Assembly (NCBI GenBank): GCA_020632795.1
Contig: JACKEV010000006.1
Span: 1,298,501 to 1,362,500 of the forward strand
DNA length: 64,000 bases
Direction: 5' to 3'
Source: Alphaproteobacteria bacterium
Lineage (GTDB): Bacteria > Myxococcota_A > UBA796 > CAJQPC01
Positions 55,279-63,863 of the stretch are shown here, in pieces. The position numbers and the translations under genes were made by a program. Positions within the stretch are counted from its first letter, which is position 1. Each line of letters begins with the position of its first letter. The notes beneath the pieces are model-generated. The model was not told where the DNA came from. It did not search any database and was given only the letters and a program-made list of their open reading frames with translations.

Positions 55279-56775
55279 TCAACCCGGCGCAAGGTCAGCG
55301 AGCCGGACAGCCTGGGCCCGCGTGAGCCCCAGCGCGTCGGGCAGCGGCGTCGTCGGGTCCTCCAGCCAGGCCTTCGGCACCGGCACGCGGCGGACCGGCC
55401 GGGGGTAGAGGTCCAGGCGGCCCCCACCCTCCACGCGCAAGAGCCCCGCGATCACCGGGTGGGTGAGCAGCGCGCACAGCCGCTCAATGGGCACCCGCTG
55501 GTCCAAGGGCCGCACCACGGTGAGGGTGTGCCCGGCGTAGAGCCCGGTGCGGTCCACCCGCGCCGCGACGGGCCGGTCCCCCCGCAGGCGTTGGACCAGG
55601 ATCTTTGGGCCCTCAAACAACCCCGGGCGCTTGGGGCGGTGCATGCGGTCCGGGTCGTAGCGCAGCCACCGCACCCGCCCCGCGAACAGGTCCCGGGCGT
55701 CGACGAAGGGCACGATCCCCTCCCCTGGTCCGTCGCAGAGCAGCCGCGCCTTGCCCCCGCCGGGCCCGTGGGCGACCAGCCCGGTGTCGACCTCGCAGAG
55801 GGCGCCCAGCTCGACGGCCCGGGCGCGGGCGGCCTCGACGAGGTCCACGTCCCCGGCCCGCATGCGGGGGTCGAGGGGCGCGGTCTCCAGCCGCAGGACC
55901 TCCGATGCGTGGGGACCCCCCGCCCAGGGCAGGGACGCGGGGCCGCCGCCGCGCTCCAGGGCCAGCAGCGCCACGCGGACCCCCACTCCGGGGAAGCGCT
56001 CCGGCTCCCCCACCGCCCGCAGCCGGTCCTCCGCCAGCCAGCGGCGCCTCAGCGGAGCACCGTAGGGCTCGAAGAGCAGTGAAGCCGGCGACACGACCCC
56101 GGCCACCGCGCCCTGGGGGAGCCGGCCCAGCGCGAGCGCCAGGAAGGGCACGGCCAGATCGAACCGCCCGGAGAGCCAGGGCAGCGCCGCGGTCAGGCGC
56201 CGCCGCAGCTCCTTGTCCTGGTGCTCCGGGCTGACGAAGGGCGGGTTCGTCAGCAGCAGGTCGCCCTCCGGGCTGCCCTCGAAGGCGTCCCCCCGCCGAA
56301 GGCTGGCTCCGGGCACCGCGACCCGGGCCACCGCCAGCGCCAGCGGGTCGATGTCCTGGCCCGCCAGCTCATCGACCCCCTGCTCGGCCATCGCCAGCAG
56401 GAGCGCGCCGGTGCCGCAGGCCGGGTCCACCCCGCGCCGCCCCCCGCCGGTGAGGCAGGCGAGGCGCCGGGCCATCGCGCGAGGGGTGTCGAAGGCCCCG
56501 CGGCGCCGGCTGCCGGCCCGATCCACCAGCGGGAAGGGCTGCCCGGCTCCGACGCGAACCACCGCGCGGGCGCTGTCCACCCCCACCACGGCCAGCTCAG
56601 CGGTGAGCCCGAGGTCCCGATCCGCCCGCGCCGCCTGGCATCGGGCCAGCGCGCCGGCCTCCTGGACCACCCGCCAGGGCGACGACGCCACGGCCTCGGC
56701 TGCTGAAGTGACGGCGCGCTCGGCATCTCCGGTGCGCCCCATCGCGTCCATCCAGGCGCAGAGGGCCTCAGCCAA
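55279..56775 (-). CDS. Type II-like DNA adenine N6-methyltransferase with target-recognition region
   Basis: 498 residues, TTG start overlapping the preceding glycosyltransferase stop by 8 bases. Motif X-like GAFDTP (93-98), SAM motif I DPACGTGALLLAM (117-129), an acidic motif II (QDID) and catalytic motif IV NPPF (177-180) indicate an amino-group (N6-adenine) methyltransferase of the gamma class. Residues about 300-490 resemble a TaqI-type specificity domain (GPKILVQRLRGDRP, LYAGHTLTVVRPL). No restriction endonuclease gene is adjacent, so it may be an orphan methyltransferase. Closing a glycosyltransferase operon is unusual. Confidence 0.85.
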   Translation of the reverse strand: MAEALCAWMDAMGRTGDAERAVTSAAEAVASSPWRVVQEAGALARCQAARADRDLGLTAELAVVGVDSARAVVRVGAGQPFPLVDRAGSRRRGAFDTPRAMARRLACLTGGGRRGVDPACGTGALLLAMAEQGVDELAGQDIDPLALAVARVAVPGASLRRGDAFEGSPEGDLLLTNPPFVSPEHQDKELRRRLTAALPWLSGRFDLAVPFLALALGRLPQGAVAGVVSPASLLFEPYGAPLRRRWLAEDRLRAVGEPERFPGVGVRVALLALERGGGPASLPWAGGPHASEVLRLETAPLDPRMRAGDVDLVEAARARAVELGALCEVDTGLVAHGPGGGKARLLCDGPGEGIVPFVDARDLFAGRVRWLRYDPDRMHRPKRPGLFEGPKILVQRLRGDRPVAARVDRTGLYAGHTLTVVRPLDQRVPIERLCALLTHPVIAGLLRVEGGGRLDLYPRPVRRVPVPKAWLEDPTTPLPDALGLTRAQAVRLADLAPG

Positions 56776-57865
56776 GGTCCACCTCCCGCCACGCCGCCAG
56801 CATCCCCTCGACCTGGGCGTCCAGGGTGAACCCCTCCGCGACGCGACGGCGGGCCGCCTGCCCCTTGACCGCCCGCGCGACCGGGTCCGCGAGGACCTCG
56901 GCCACCGCCTCGGTCAGGGCGTCGGGGTCATCGGGCGGGACCCGCCAGCCGCAGGCGTCGTCTACCAGCTCGTCCAGGCCGGGCAGCGTGGTGGTCAGCA
57001 CCGGCAGGCCAGCGGCCATCGCCTCCATCATCGCCACCGGGACGCCGTCGCGGTCGCCGTCCGGGGCCACCCGACAGGGCAGCGCGAAGAGCGCCCCCTC
57101 AGCCAGGACCTCCGCCACCGCGTCGGGCGCCAGCATGCCCAGCCGCCGCACCTGGGGCCCCTCCACCTCGGCGGGGGCGTCCCCCACCAGCCAGAGCTGC
57201 GCGCCGGGGACCCGTCGCACCGCCTCCACCAGCAGATCGAGGCCCTTCTTGGGCACCCAGCGGCCCACCGCGACCACCGGCCCCGGGCGCTCCGGGTGGG
57301 CCGCGCGCCAGCGCCCCGGGTCCACGCCGCAGCGCACCACCCGGGCCTCCACCCCGCAGCGCTCCGTCAGGATCCGCGCGTTGTACGCCGAGACCGTGAG
57401 CACCACCGCCGCCCCCTGGAGCACCTCGGTCAGGGAGGGCCGCGGCTTGAACAGGTCCACCGCGTGGACGGTCACCCCGTACGAGACCCCGCAGGCGCGG
57501 CGGGCGAGCAGTGCCCACTCGGCGGCCTCCCCGGCGAAGTGGACGTGGATCCGCTCTCCCTCCGCCAGGGTGGAGGCCGCCCACAGGGCCTTGAGGACCT
57601 GCTTGGCGGGCTGGTGCTCCTTGAGCCAGCGCGCCGCCTCCCGGCCCGCGGGGCGGGCGAGCAGCGGCGCGGCGGCTGCGGCGACCGCGGCGTAGTCGGG
57701 GGGGTGGACACAGGTCCAGTCCGGCAGAGCCGAGCCCCCGTCCTCCCGTCGACCGATGGCCACCCCCGAGACCGCGTGCCCTCGGGCGCGCAGCCCCTCG
57801 ATCTCGCGGTAGACGAAGGTCTCGGTGCGGGTGGGGTAGTAACGCAGGAGGTAGCGCAGCCTCAC
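56768..57865 (-). CDS. Family 4 glycosyltransferase (third of three)
   Basis: 365 residues from the GTG at 57865 (GTGA overlap). Begins RLRYLLRYYPTRTETFVYREI, the pattern of colanic-acid-type GT4 enzymes. It has a helical insertion, HVHFAGEAAEWALLAR, VTVHAVDLF, VVAVGRWVPKKGLDLL and a donor site with GVPVAMMEAMAAG (E-x7-E altered but recognisable). Probably builds a surface polysaccharide or LPS core. Confidence 0.9.
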   Translation of the reverse strand: MRLRYLLRYYPTRTETFVYREIEGLRARGHAVSGVAIGRREDGGSALPDWTCVHPPDYAAVAAAAAPLLARPAGREAARWLKEHQPAKQVLKALWAASTLAEGERIHVHFAGEAAEWALLARRACGVSYGVTVHAVDLFKPRPSLTEVLQGAAVVLTVSAYNARILTERCGVEARVVRCGVDPGRWRAAHPERPGPVVAVGRWVPKKGLDLLVEAVRRVPGAQLWLVGDAPAEVEGPQVRRLGMLAPDAVAEVLAEGALFALPCRVAPDGDRDGVPVAMMEAMAAGLPVLTTTLPGLDELVDDACGWRVPPDDPDALTEAVAEVLADPVARAVKGQAARRRVAEGFTLDAQVEGMLAAWREVDLG

Positions 57866-58998
57866 CGCAGCGCAGCCTCCAGCACCGGGACCAGCTCCTC
57901 GGCCCGCTGGCGCCAGCTCCGCAGCCGGCGGCGCCGCATCCGGGTGTCCCAGGGCCGATCCAGGGCCTTCGCCATCGCCGCGCGCAGGCTCTCGGGGTCG
58001 CCGGGGCGATACCAGAACGCCTGCTCGGGGGCGAGCACCTCGCGCAGCGTGGGCAGGTCGGCGGCGACCAGGGGAAGACCGACAGCCAGGTAGTCCCAGA
58101 GCTTCAAGGGGTTGCAGAGGCTTCGCCCGAACAGGTTGTCGTCCAGCGGGACCACCGCGGCGTGCCAGCCGGCGATGTGGTCTGGGACCGACCAGGGCGG
58201 CCGGGACGGCGTGGCCCGAACGGCGTCCGGCAGCGGCCCCAGGGCCTCGCGCTCCGCCTCGCTGCCCCCCATCAGCTCCAGGGAGGTCCCCGACGGCAGG
58301 CCACCGGCGGCCTCGACCAGCGTCTTCAGCCCCTTGAAGGGCCGCAGCGAGCCGGCGTAGCCGATGACCCGCTCGGGGCGGGGGAGGTGGTCCCGCACCC
58401 GCCAGGCGGCGGTGGCGTTCCGCACCACCGCCCGGTTCGGGGGCAGCGCGTCGCCGTGGACCTGCGTCATCAGGTCCATCGTGCCCTGGCAGTTCGTGAC
58501 CAGCCCCGCCGCGCGCTCCAGCAGCCGCCGCTCCAGCTTGAGGATGGCCTTGGTGGGCTGCCCGGCCTCCGCGGCGAGCTGGGAGTCCAGCTCGTGGGAC
58601 TCCAGCACGACCGGGGGCCCGAATGGCAGGATGGTGTACTCGTCGAAGTAGCGCTTGGCCCGCGCCAGGATGACGCTTCGGCCCGGGTGGTGCCGGGTGG
58701 ACTGCACGACCCACCACAGGGCGTGTTTGCGGAACCAGAAGCTCTGCGGGCCGGGCTGCGCGGTCGGGGAGAGCTTGAGGTCGAGGCCATCCACCGGCTC
58801 GAGCCCGTAGAAGTCGAACACCTCCTCTGGCGTCGGGAGCTGGTCGACCGGCATGTTGTCCACCGGCGCGTCCGCGAGCAGCGTCACCTCGTGCCCGAGG
58901 GAGGCGAGGGCGTGGCAGGTGGAGAGCACCTGGATGGACTGGGCGCGCGGCGCAGGCAGCCGAGGCCGGTACAGGTGGAGGATGCGCAGCCCGCTCAT
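57862..58998 (-). CDS. Glycosyltransferase, GT4-like (second of three)
   Basis: 378 residues. N-terminal LRILHLYRPRLPAPRAQSIQV followed by ATCHALASLGHEV-type helix; VVLESHELDSQL in the middle; a C-terminal half with VIGYAGSLRPFKGLKTLVEA and a donor region NPLKLWDYLAVGLPLVA, in which the usual EGFG loop is replaced by the NPLKLWEY type. Start and stop both overlap neighbouring genes by four bases. Confidence 0.88.
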   Translation of the reverse strand: MSGLRILHLYRPRLPAPRAQSIQVLSTCHALASLGHEVTLLADAPVDNMPVDQLPTPEEVFDFYGLEPVDGLDLKLSPTAQPGPQSFWFRKHALWWVVQSTRHHPGRSVILARAKRYFDEYTILPFGPPVVLESHELDSQLAAEAGQPTKAILKLERRLLERAAGLVTNCQGTMDLMTQVHGDALPPNRAVVRNATAAWRVRDHLPRPERVIGYAGSLRPFKGLKTLVEAAGGLPSGTSLELMGGSEAEREALGPLPDAVRATPSRPPWSVPDHIAGWHAAVVPLDDNLFGRSLCNPLKLWDYLAVGLPLVAADLPTLREVLAPEQAFWYRPGDPESLRAAMAKALDRPWDTRMRRRRLRSWRQRAEELVPVLEAALR

Positions 58999-60014
58999 GC
59001 CAGCGCCTCCATCAGGGCGCCGACCGACGCGGCCGGGCCGTGGTGGGCCAGCACCCAGCGCCGGGCCTCATCGCCGCGCGCGCCGCCCGCCAGCCAACCC
59101 CGGACCTGGTCCGCCGAGGCCGCAGCGTCGTCGGGGGCGTCGAGGACCAGCCCCTCCCCGACCGCCTCGGGCACCCCGCCCGTGGCGCAGCCCACCACCG
59201 GGGTCCCCTCCCCCATGGCCTCCAGCAGCGCGAGCCCCAGGCCCTCGGCGCCGCCGCCGTCCGGCGCGGTCCGCGGCAGCAGGGCGCAGAGCTGGTGGGC
59301 ACCCAGGGCGCGGCGGGCCTCCGCCCGGGGCAGCCGGCCGTGGAACCGGACCTCAGCCCCCGCGCCCTGCGCCTCCAGGCTCGACCGCGCGGGGCCATCG
59401 CCGATGATCGAGACCGGCCAACCCAGCGCCTCGCCCAGGGCCAGCACGCGCTCCACCCCCTTGAGCGGCGTGAGCCGGGCCAGGCAGACCAGGCCCTGAC
59501 GGGCTCCTTGCGGCGCGCTCGCCGGAAAGGCCAACGGCATCGGCATCACCACACCCTCCCGCCCCGTGAGGCGCAGCAGCTCGGCCTGAAGGAAGCGGCT
59601 GACCGGCAGGCAGGCCCGCGCGACCGCGACCACCCGGCGCAGCCCCGCGGGGGCCCGGGCGTGCCGGGTCAGCTCGGAGCCGTGGAAGGCCACCGCCACC
59701 GCCGCCCGCCCCGCGACCAGCGGCGCCAGCACCGTGCCCAGCGGCCAGGTGGCCAGGACCACGGTGTCGCCCCGGCGCACGCGGGGGGCGACCGCCGCAG
59801 CCCAGATCCCCTGCCAGCGCCCCCAGGAGCGCCCCCGCAGGCGCGCCACCTCGAAGGGCAGCGCCCGGTCGGCGGCGCCGGTGTCCCCGGTGCGCCGGGC
59901 ATAGACCCGCACTGGCTGCCCCTGATCCACGAGAGCGCGCCCCAGGTCTTCAGCCCAGGCCGCCACGCCCCCATCATAGGCGGGTGGGAAGTCGAGGGTG
60001 ACGAGGTGGATCAC
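58995..60014 (-). CDS. Family 4 glycosyltransferase (first of three)
   Basis: 339 residues from the GTG at 60014. IHLVTLDFPPAYDGGVAAWAEDL is the acceptor-side glycine loop; FHGSELTRH, LVCLARLTPLKGVERVL and a donor site with GGGAEGLGLALLEAMGEGTPVVG (E-x7-E) are present. The long upstream continuation of the frame to 60860 is the shadow of the heptosyltransferase gene. Confidence 0.9.
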   Translation of the reverse strand: MIHLVTLDFPPAYDGGVAAWAEDLGRALVDQGQPVRVYARRTGDTGAADRALPFEVARLRGRSWGRWQGIWAAAVAPRVRRGDTVVLATWPLGTVLAPLVAGRAAVAVAFHGSELTRHARAPAGLRRVVAVARACLPVSRFLQAELLRLTGREGVVMPMPLAFPASAPQGARQGLVCLARLTPLKGVERVLALGEALGWPVSIIGDGPARSSLEAQGAGAEVRFHGRLPRAEARRALGAHQLCALLPRTAPDGGGAEGLGLALLEAMGEGTPVVGCATGGVPEAVGEGLVLDAPDDAAASADQVRGWLAGGARGDEARRWVLAHHGPAASVGALMEALA

Positions 60015-60907
60015 GGCCCTGTTCCGGCGGCAGCATACCCCGAGAGCGCGGACCGGACCCGCTCGACGGTGAGGCCCTCCATGCAGAGGTGGTCTCCGAT
60101 GGGGCAGGGCCGGGCCCCGTGGCGGCTGCAGGGCCGGCACGGCAGCGGCACCTCGACGGCCTCGCCGGGGTGGCACCAGAAGCCATCGGCCGAGGTGGTC
60201 GGGCCGAACAGGCCCACGACGGGCACCCCGCAGGCCGCCGCGAGGTGCAACAGCCCGGTGTCTCCGCCCACGACCACGCGGCAGCGCGCCAGGGCGTCCA
60301 AGGTGCGCGCGAAGCCCTGCTCCGCGACCGGCTCGGCGCCGATGGCCGCCGCGACCCGCTGCACCACCTCGGCCTCGTCGGGGCCCCCGAACACCACCTT
60401 GGGCCCGTCCCAGCCCGAGGCCAGGGCGATCCAGCGCGCCTCGGGCCAGCGCTTCGCGGCGTGCGCGGCCCCCACGACCAGACCCAGCGCCTGGGGGTCG
60501 CGGCGCTCCAGCCGGATCCAGGGTCGCGCGGCCACCGCCACGCCCGCCGCCGTCGCGTAGCGATCCACAAGCGGCGGGATCTGCGCCGGCCGCTTGAAGG
60601 CCACCCGCGTCCGCCGGGCCATGTCCTGTCGGTCCAGCCGAGCAGCCCCCCGCCCCAGGCACAGCGCCCGGCTGCGCAGCGAGCCGTGCAGATCCACGAC
60701 CGGCCCACCCCAGGGGACCCGCGCCCGCAGCGCCCCAACACCCTCCCCGGGTTGGAGCGCGACCACCTCCTGCACGCCCTCGAAGCGCGCCACCAGCCCG
60801 GCGTACCGGGCCGAGGTCACGAAGCAGACCTCGCCCAGAGACGCGGTGACCGCCCCGCACAGCACCACGTCCCCCAGCGAGGAGAAGCGCACGAGCACGG
60901 TTCGCAT
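60011..60907 (-). CDS. Family 9 glycosyltransferase (heptosyltransferase-like), second copy
   Basis: 298 residues from the ATG at 60907, which shares one base with the upstream stop (TGATG). RTVLVRFSSLGDVVL is the family N-terminus with the conserved SLGD; VVGGDTGLLHLAAACGVPVVGLFGPT is the ADP-heptose binding side. A Cys cluster near the end (CRPCSRHGARPC then CM) is common in this family. Likely adds heptose to the LPS inner core. Confidence 0.92.
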   Translation of the reverse strand: MRTVLVRFSSLGDVVLCGAVTASLGEVCFVTSARYAGLVARFEGVQEVVALQPGEGVGALRARVPWGGPVVDLHGSLRSRALCLGRGAARLDRQDMARRTRVAFKRPAQIPPLVDRYATAAGVAVAARPWIRLERRDPQALGLVVGAAHAAKRWPEARWIALASGWDGPKVVFGGPDEAEVVQRVAAAIGAEPVAEQGFARTLDALARCRVVVGGDTGLLHLAAACGVPVVGLFGPTTSADGFWCHPGEAVEVPLPCRPCSRHGARPCPIGDHLCMEGLTVERVRSALSGYAAAGTGP

Positions 60908-61743
60908 CAGGCTTGCCTCAAGGCGGCCTCGACCTGCGCCACCGGGATGTCCAGGCAGGGCACGCCAGGGTACGGGCAGCGCTTGCGGTAGCACGGGCGG
61001 CACGGCAGGTCGGGGCCCTCCACCGGCACGCAGCCGGCCGGGCCGGTCCGGGCGGGGCTGGTGCTGCCGAACACCACCACCGTGCGCACGCCCACGGCCC
61101 GCGCGAAGTGGGCCAGCCCCGAGTCGTTGGAGACCAGTGCCGCGGCGCGCTCCAGGCAGGCGGCGAGCTGGTCGAGGGGCAGCCCCTCGCGGGTGGGGTG
61201 GCAGGTCTCGAAGCGCTCCCCAGGCCCGGTGTAGACGACCACGGGGCCGTCGAAGCGATCCGCCAGGGCCGCGAACCCCGGCCACATCACCGTCTCTCCT
61301 GAAGGGCTGATCGGCGTCAGCGCGAGGTGCCCTTCCGGGACGTCCACCCCGTCGCGATCCTGGGGGTGCACCGCGTACCGGGGCGGGCCGTCGACGACCG
61401 CGCCAAGCCGCGCGACGACGGCGGCGTACTCCGCGGACCGGTGCCCGTCCGGCCGGGGTACGGCGTCGGTCAGCAGCGGGCGGCGCAGATCCCACGACAC
61501 CCCGACCCGCCGGGGCACGCGCCTGGCCTCCCAGGCCGCCCGGAACGACGGCGCCAGCAGCACCGCCGCGTCGGCCTCGGGCACGTCTCCGCGCGGGGTC
61601 ACCGTGACCCCCAGATCCCGGTAGAGCACCGGCCCCCACCGGGGCGCGGCCACCACCACCTCCCGGGCCACCTGCCGCAGCGCGGCGATGGCCGGCATCG
61701 CCATCACCCCGTCGCCGAGGTGGTTCGGCGCCCGCACGTACAC
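60907..61743 (-). CDS. Family 9 glycosyltransferase (heptosyltransferase-like), first copy
   Basis: 278 residues, read from the GTG at 61743; nearby GTG 61737 is an alternative, and the open frame extends upstream into the TPR gene. YVRAPNHLGDGVMAMPAI is the WaaF-like start; TPISPSGETVMWPGFAALADR, LVSNDSGLAHFARAVGVRTVVVFGSTSP and a CRPCYRKRCPYPGVPC cluster follow. Probable ADP-heptose:LPS heptosyltransferase. No waaA is close by: that function is at 17 kb. Confidence 0.9.
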   Translation of the reverse strand: MYVRAPNHLGDGVMAMPAIAALRQVAREVVVAAPRWGPVLYRDLGVTVTPRGDVPEADAAVLLAPSFRAAWEARRVPRRVGVSWDLRRPLLTDAVPRPDGHRSAEYAAVVARLGAVVDGPPRYAVHPQDRDGVDVPEGHLALTPISPSGETVMWPGFAALADRFDGPVVVYTGPGERFETCHPTREGLPLDQLAACLERAAALVSNDSGLAHFARAVGVRTVVVFGSTSPARTGPAGCVPVEGPDLPCRPCYRKRCPYPGVPCLDIPVAQVEAALRQA

Positions 61744-61763
61744 GCGGTCCAGCGTCTCGCGGG

Positions 61764-63173
61764 TCAGACCAGCAGCTCGTCCAGGCTCTGGTTGCCCCGA
61801 GCCCCCAGGGACTCCGGCGGCACCGGGCGCAGGCGCACCAGATCGTCCTCGATGCGGCGGCGGGCGAGGGTTCGGGCGGCGACCGCCACCACGAAGGCGC
61901 TCACCGCGAGCCCGAGCAGGATCGCGCCGGCCAGCCACGAGACGCTCGCCACCAGGGCCAGCCCGATCAAGGCCAGCAGGGCCGCGCCGACCAGCGCGCC
62001 TCGACTCCACAAGAGCGTGCGAAGCAGGCCCTCGGCGAGCTGCCGGGCGTCGCCGTCCTCGGGGCGGGCGTCGAGGACGGCGTGCCCCAGGTCCCGGATC
62101 GCGCGGCCGTAGCGGCGATCCCGCAGCGCGAGCAGGCCGCGCATCAGCCGTGCGGGGAACATGGAGGGCACCTGCTCCAGCGCGCTGCTCAGCAGGCGAT
62201 CGGCGTCCTCGCCGTCGCCCTGGCGCAGCCGGGCCAGCCCCAGGTGGTAGTCGAACACCGGGTCGCCGGGGAGGTAGTGGGAGGCCATGAGCGCGGCGGT
62301 CTCGGAGACCTCAGGGCGCCCCAAGCTGTCGGCCACCACCGCGACGGCCAGCGCGACCTGACGTCGGAAGGGCTCGGCGGCCAGGGCCTGCTCGAACCGG
62401 GCCAGCGCGCCCTCGGGCTCCCCCTCCCCCAACAGGCGGATGCCCGCCTCGTAGGCGCCGTGTCCTGGCGGGCGGGCGACCGAGAGGAAGATCCCGCCCT
62501 CGCTGTCCTCGGCGTCGGCGTTGCCGTCCATGGCGCGGCGCGACTCGGCGGACAGATCGCCCGTGCCGGTGAGGACCAGCCCGCAGTCGGCGGTGTGGTG
62601 GAAGGCCACCAGGCGCTCGACGCCCTCGCCCCGCACGTTGCGCAGCATGCGCAGGAAGTCGAAGAAGGACTCACGCCCCTGGCAGGGCCCGTGGTGGCGG
62701 AACCGGTAGAGGTAGAGCAGGTAGCGCTCCTCGGTGCCGGAGAGCTGGACGAAGTAGACCTGGGCGGCGTCGGCGTCCTGGATCCAGGCGACCTCGACGT
62801 GCTCGGGGTCTACGGAGTCGCCGTAGAAGCGCCGCAGGAACGCGGCGACCTCGCCCGCGAACTGACCGGCCAGCACGCCGGGCCCCCGATCGCTGCGGAT
62901 CGCCGACCAGCCGTAGCGGTGGAAGTAGGACTTGCGGAGCTGCTCGATGCGGAGCTGGCAGTGCCGGACCTCAGCGTCGACGACCTCGGTGTCCCGGTAA
63001 CGGGAGGGTGCCGACGCGATGCGGCGTTGATACAGGCGAACGGAGGCCTCAAAGCTGTACCGTCGGACGATACCGTCACGCCCGACGATCTCTACCGGGA
63101 AGTCCACGAGCTGCGTGTAGTCCTTCCGCGAGTAGCGCTTGAGCTTCTTGGACTTTTCCATCCGCAGACCCAT
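61764..63173 (-). CDS. TPR-containing protein with C-terminal transmembrane pair
   Basis: 469 residues. The N-terminal half (1-200) is basic then mixed alpha/beta with many Arg and Tyr (RYSRKDYTQLVDFPVEIVGRDG) and no match I know. Residues about 230-375 contain TPR-like helices (YEAGIRLLGEGEPEGALARFEQAL, ARLRQGDGEDADRLL). Two hydrophobic helices lie at about 390-435 before a charged tail. The N-terminus is probably cytoplasmic. First gene of the glycosyltransferase operon, so perhaps a scaffold or regulator of glycan synthesis. An ATG four codons in is an alternative start. Confidence 0.78.
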   Translation of the reverse strand: MGLRMEKSKKLKRYSRKDYTQLVDFPVEIVGRDGIVRRYSFEASVRLYQRRIASAPSRYRDTEVVDAEVRHCQLRIEQLRKSYFHRYGWSAIRSDRGPGVLAGQFAGEVAAFLRRFYGDSVDPEHVEVAWIQDADAAQVYFVQLSGTEERYLLYLYRFRHHGPCQGRESFFDFLRMLRNVRGEGVERLVAFHHTADCGLVLTGTGDLSAESRRAMDGNADAEDSEGGIFLSVARPPGHGAYEAGIRLLGEGEPEGALARFEQALAAEPFRRQVALAVAVVADSLGRPEVSETAALMASHYLPGDPVFDYHLGLARLRQGDGEDADRLLSSALEQVPSMFPARLMRGLLALRDRRYGRAIRDLGHAVLDARPEDGDARQLAEGLLRTLLWSRGALVGAALLALIGLALVASVSWLAGAILLGLAVSAFVVAVAARTLARRRIEDDLVRLRPVPPESLGARGNQSLDELLV

Positions 63174-63308
63174 TCAGACCAACCATAGCATCCGAGACCG
63201 CGTTCCGGCCAAGGGATGAAATAATCCGCGCGAGGCTCCGTAGGACCCCAGCAGAACCCTCGCGGGAGCGCGCGGGGGTCTTGGACGAGCCTGGAGGCCA
63301 ATCTGGCG

Positions 63309-63863
63309 TTGAGACTGCTGAACGACGACGTAGACGAGCTTGAGCGGATCCTCGCGGCCCGCGATGGCGACGACAGCGCACAGGAGTGGCTGATCCGACG
63401 GTACACGCCGCCGGTGTACCGCTTCTGCGTGCGCATGCTCCGTCAGGATGAGGACGCCCGGGATGTCACCCAGGACTGCCTGGTCCGCGTGATGCGCAAC
63501 CTGCACCGATACGACGTCAACCGCCGCTTCTCGACCTGGGTGTTCGGCATCGCCCGCAACGCCTGCGTCGACGAGCTGCGCCGCCGCAAGCGCCTCGCGG
63601 GCGGGCTGGATCGGGAGCCGGTCGACCTGGGCCCCTCCCCGCTGGAGCTGTCCAGCCGCCAGGAGCGCGCCGATCGGCTGCGCGACGCGCTCGACACCCT
63701 GCCCCCGATGTACCGCGAGGTCCTGGTGCTCTACCACTTCGAGCACCTCAAGTACCGCGAGATCGCCGACGCCCTCGACCTCCCCATCGGGACCGTGATG
63801 AACCGCATCTTCCGCGCCCGGGGCAAGCTGCGCGACGCCTACGGGCTGGAGGAGACCGCATGA
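63309..63863 (+). CDS. ECF-type RNA polymerase sigma factor
   Basis: 184 residues, TTG start with GGAGG 11 bases upstream. Region 2 includes YRFCVRMLRQDEDARDVTQDCLVRVMRNLHRY and FSTWVFGIARNACVDELRRRK; region 4 includes DTLPPMYREVLVLYHFEHLKYREIADALDLPIGTVMNRIFRARGK-type helix-turn-helix. The stop overlaps the next gene, a zinc-finger anti-sigma factor, as ATGA. The target regulon is unknown. The 135-base upstream gap carries an imperfect GACCCC/GGGGTC inverted repeat near 63244-63280. Confidence 0.93.
   Translation: MRLLNDDVDELERILAARDGDDSAQEWLIRRYTPPVYRFCVRMLRQDEDARDVTQDCLVRVMRNLHRYDVNRRFSTWVFGIARNACVDELRRRKRLAGGLDREPVDLGPSPLELSSRQERADRLRDALDTLPPMYREVLVLYHFEHLKYREIADALDLPIGTVMNRIFRARGKLRDAYGLEETA

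Noticed and set aside
63174..63308. Possible small RNA or tRNA in the gap before the ECF sigma factor
   Set aside because: No cloverleaf and only an imperfect inverted repeat; more likely the divergent promoter region.
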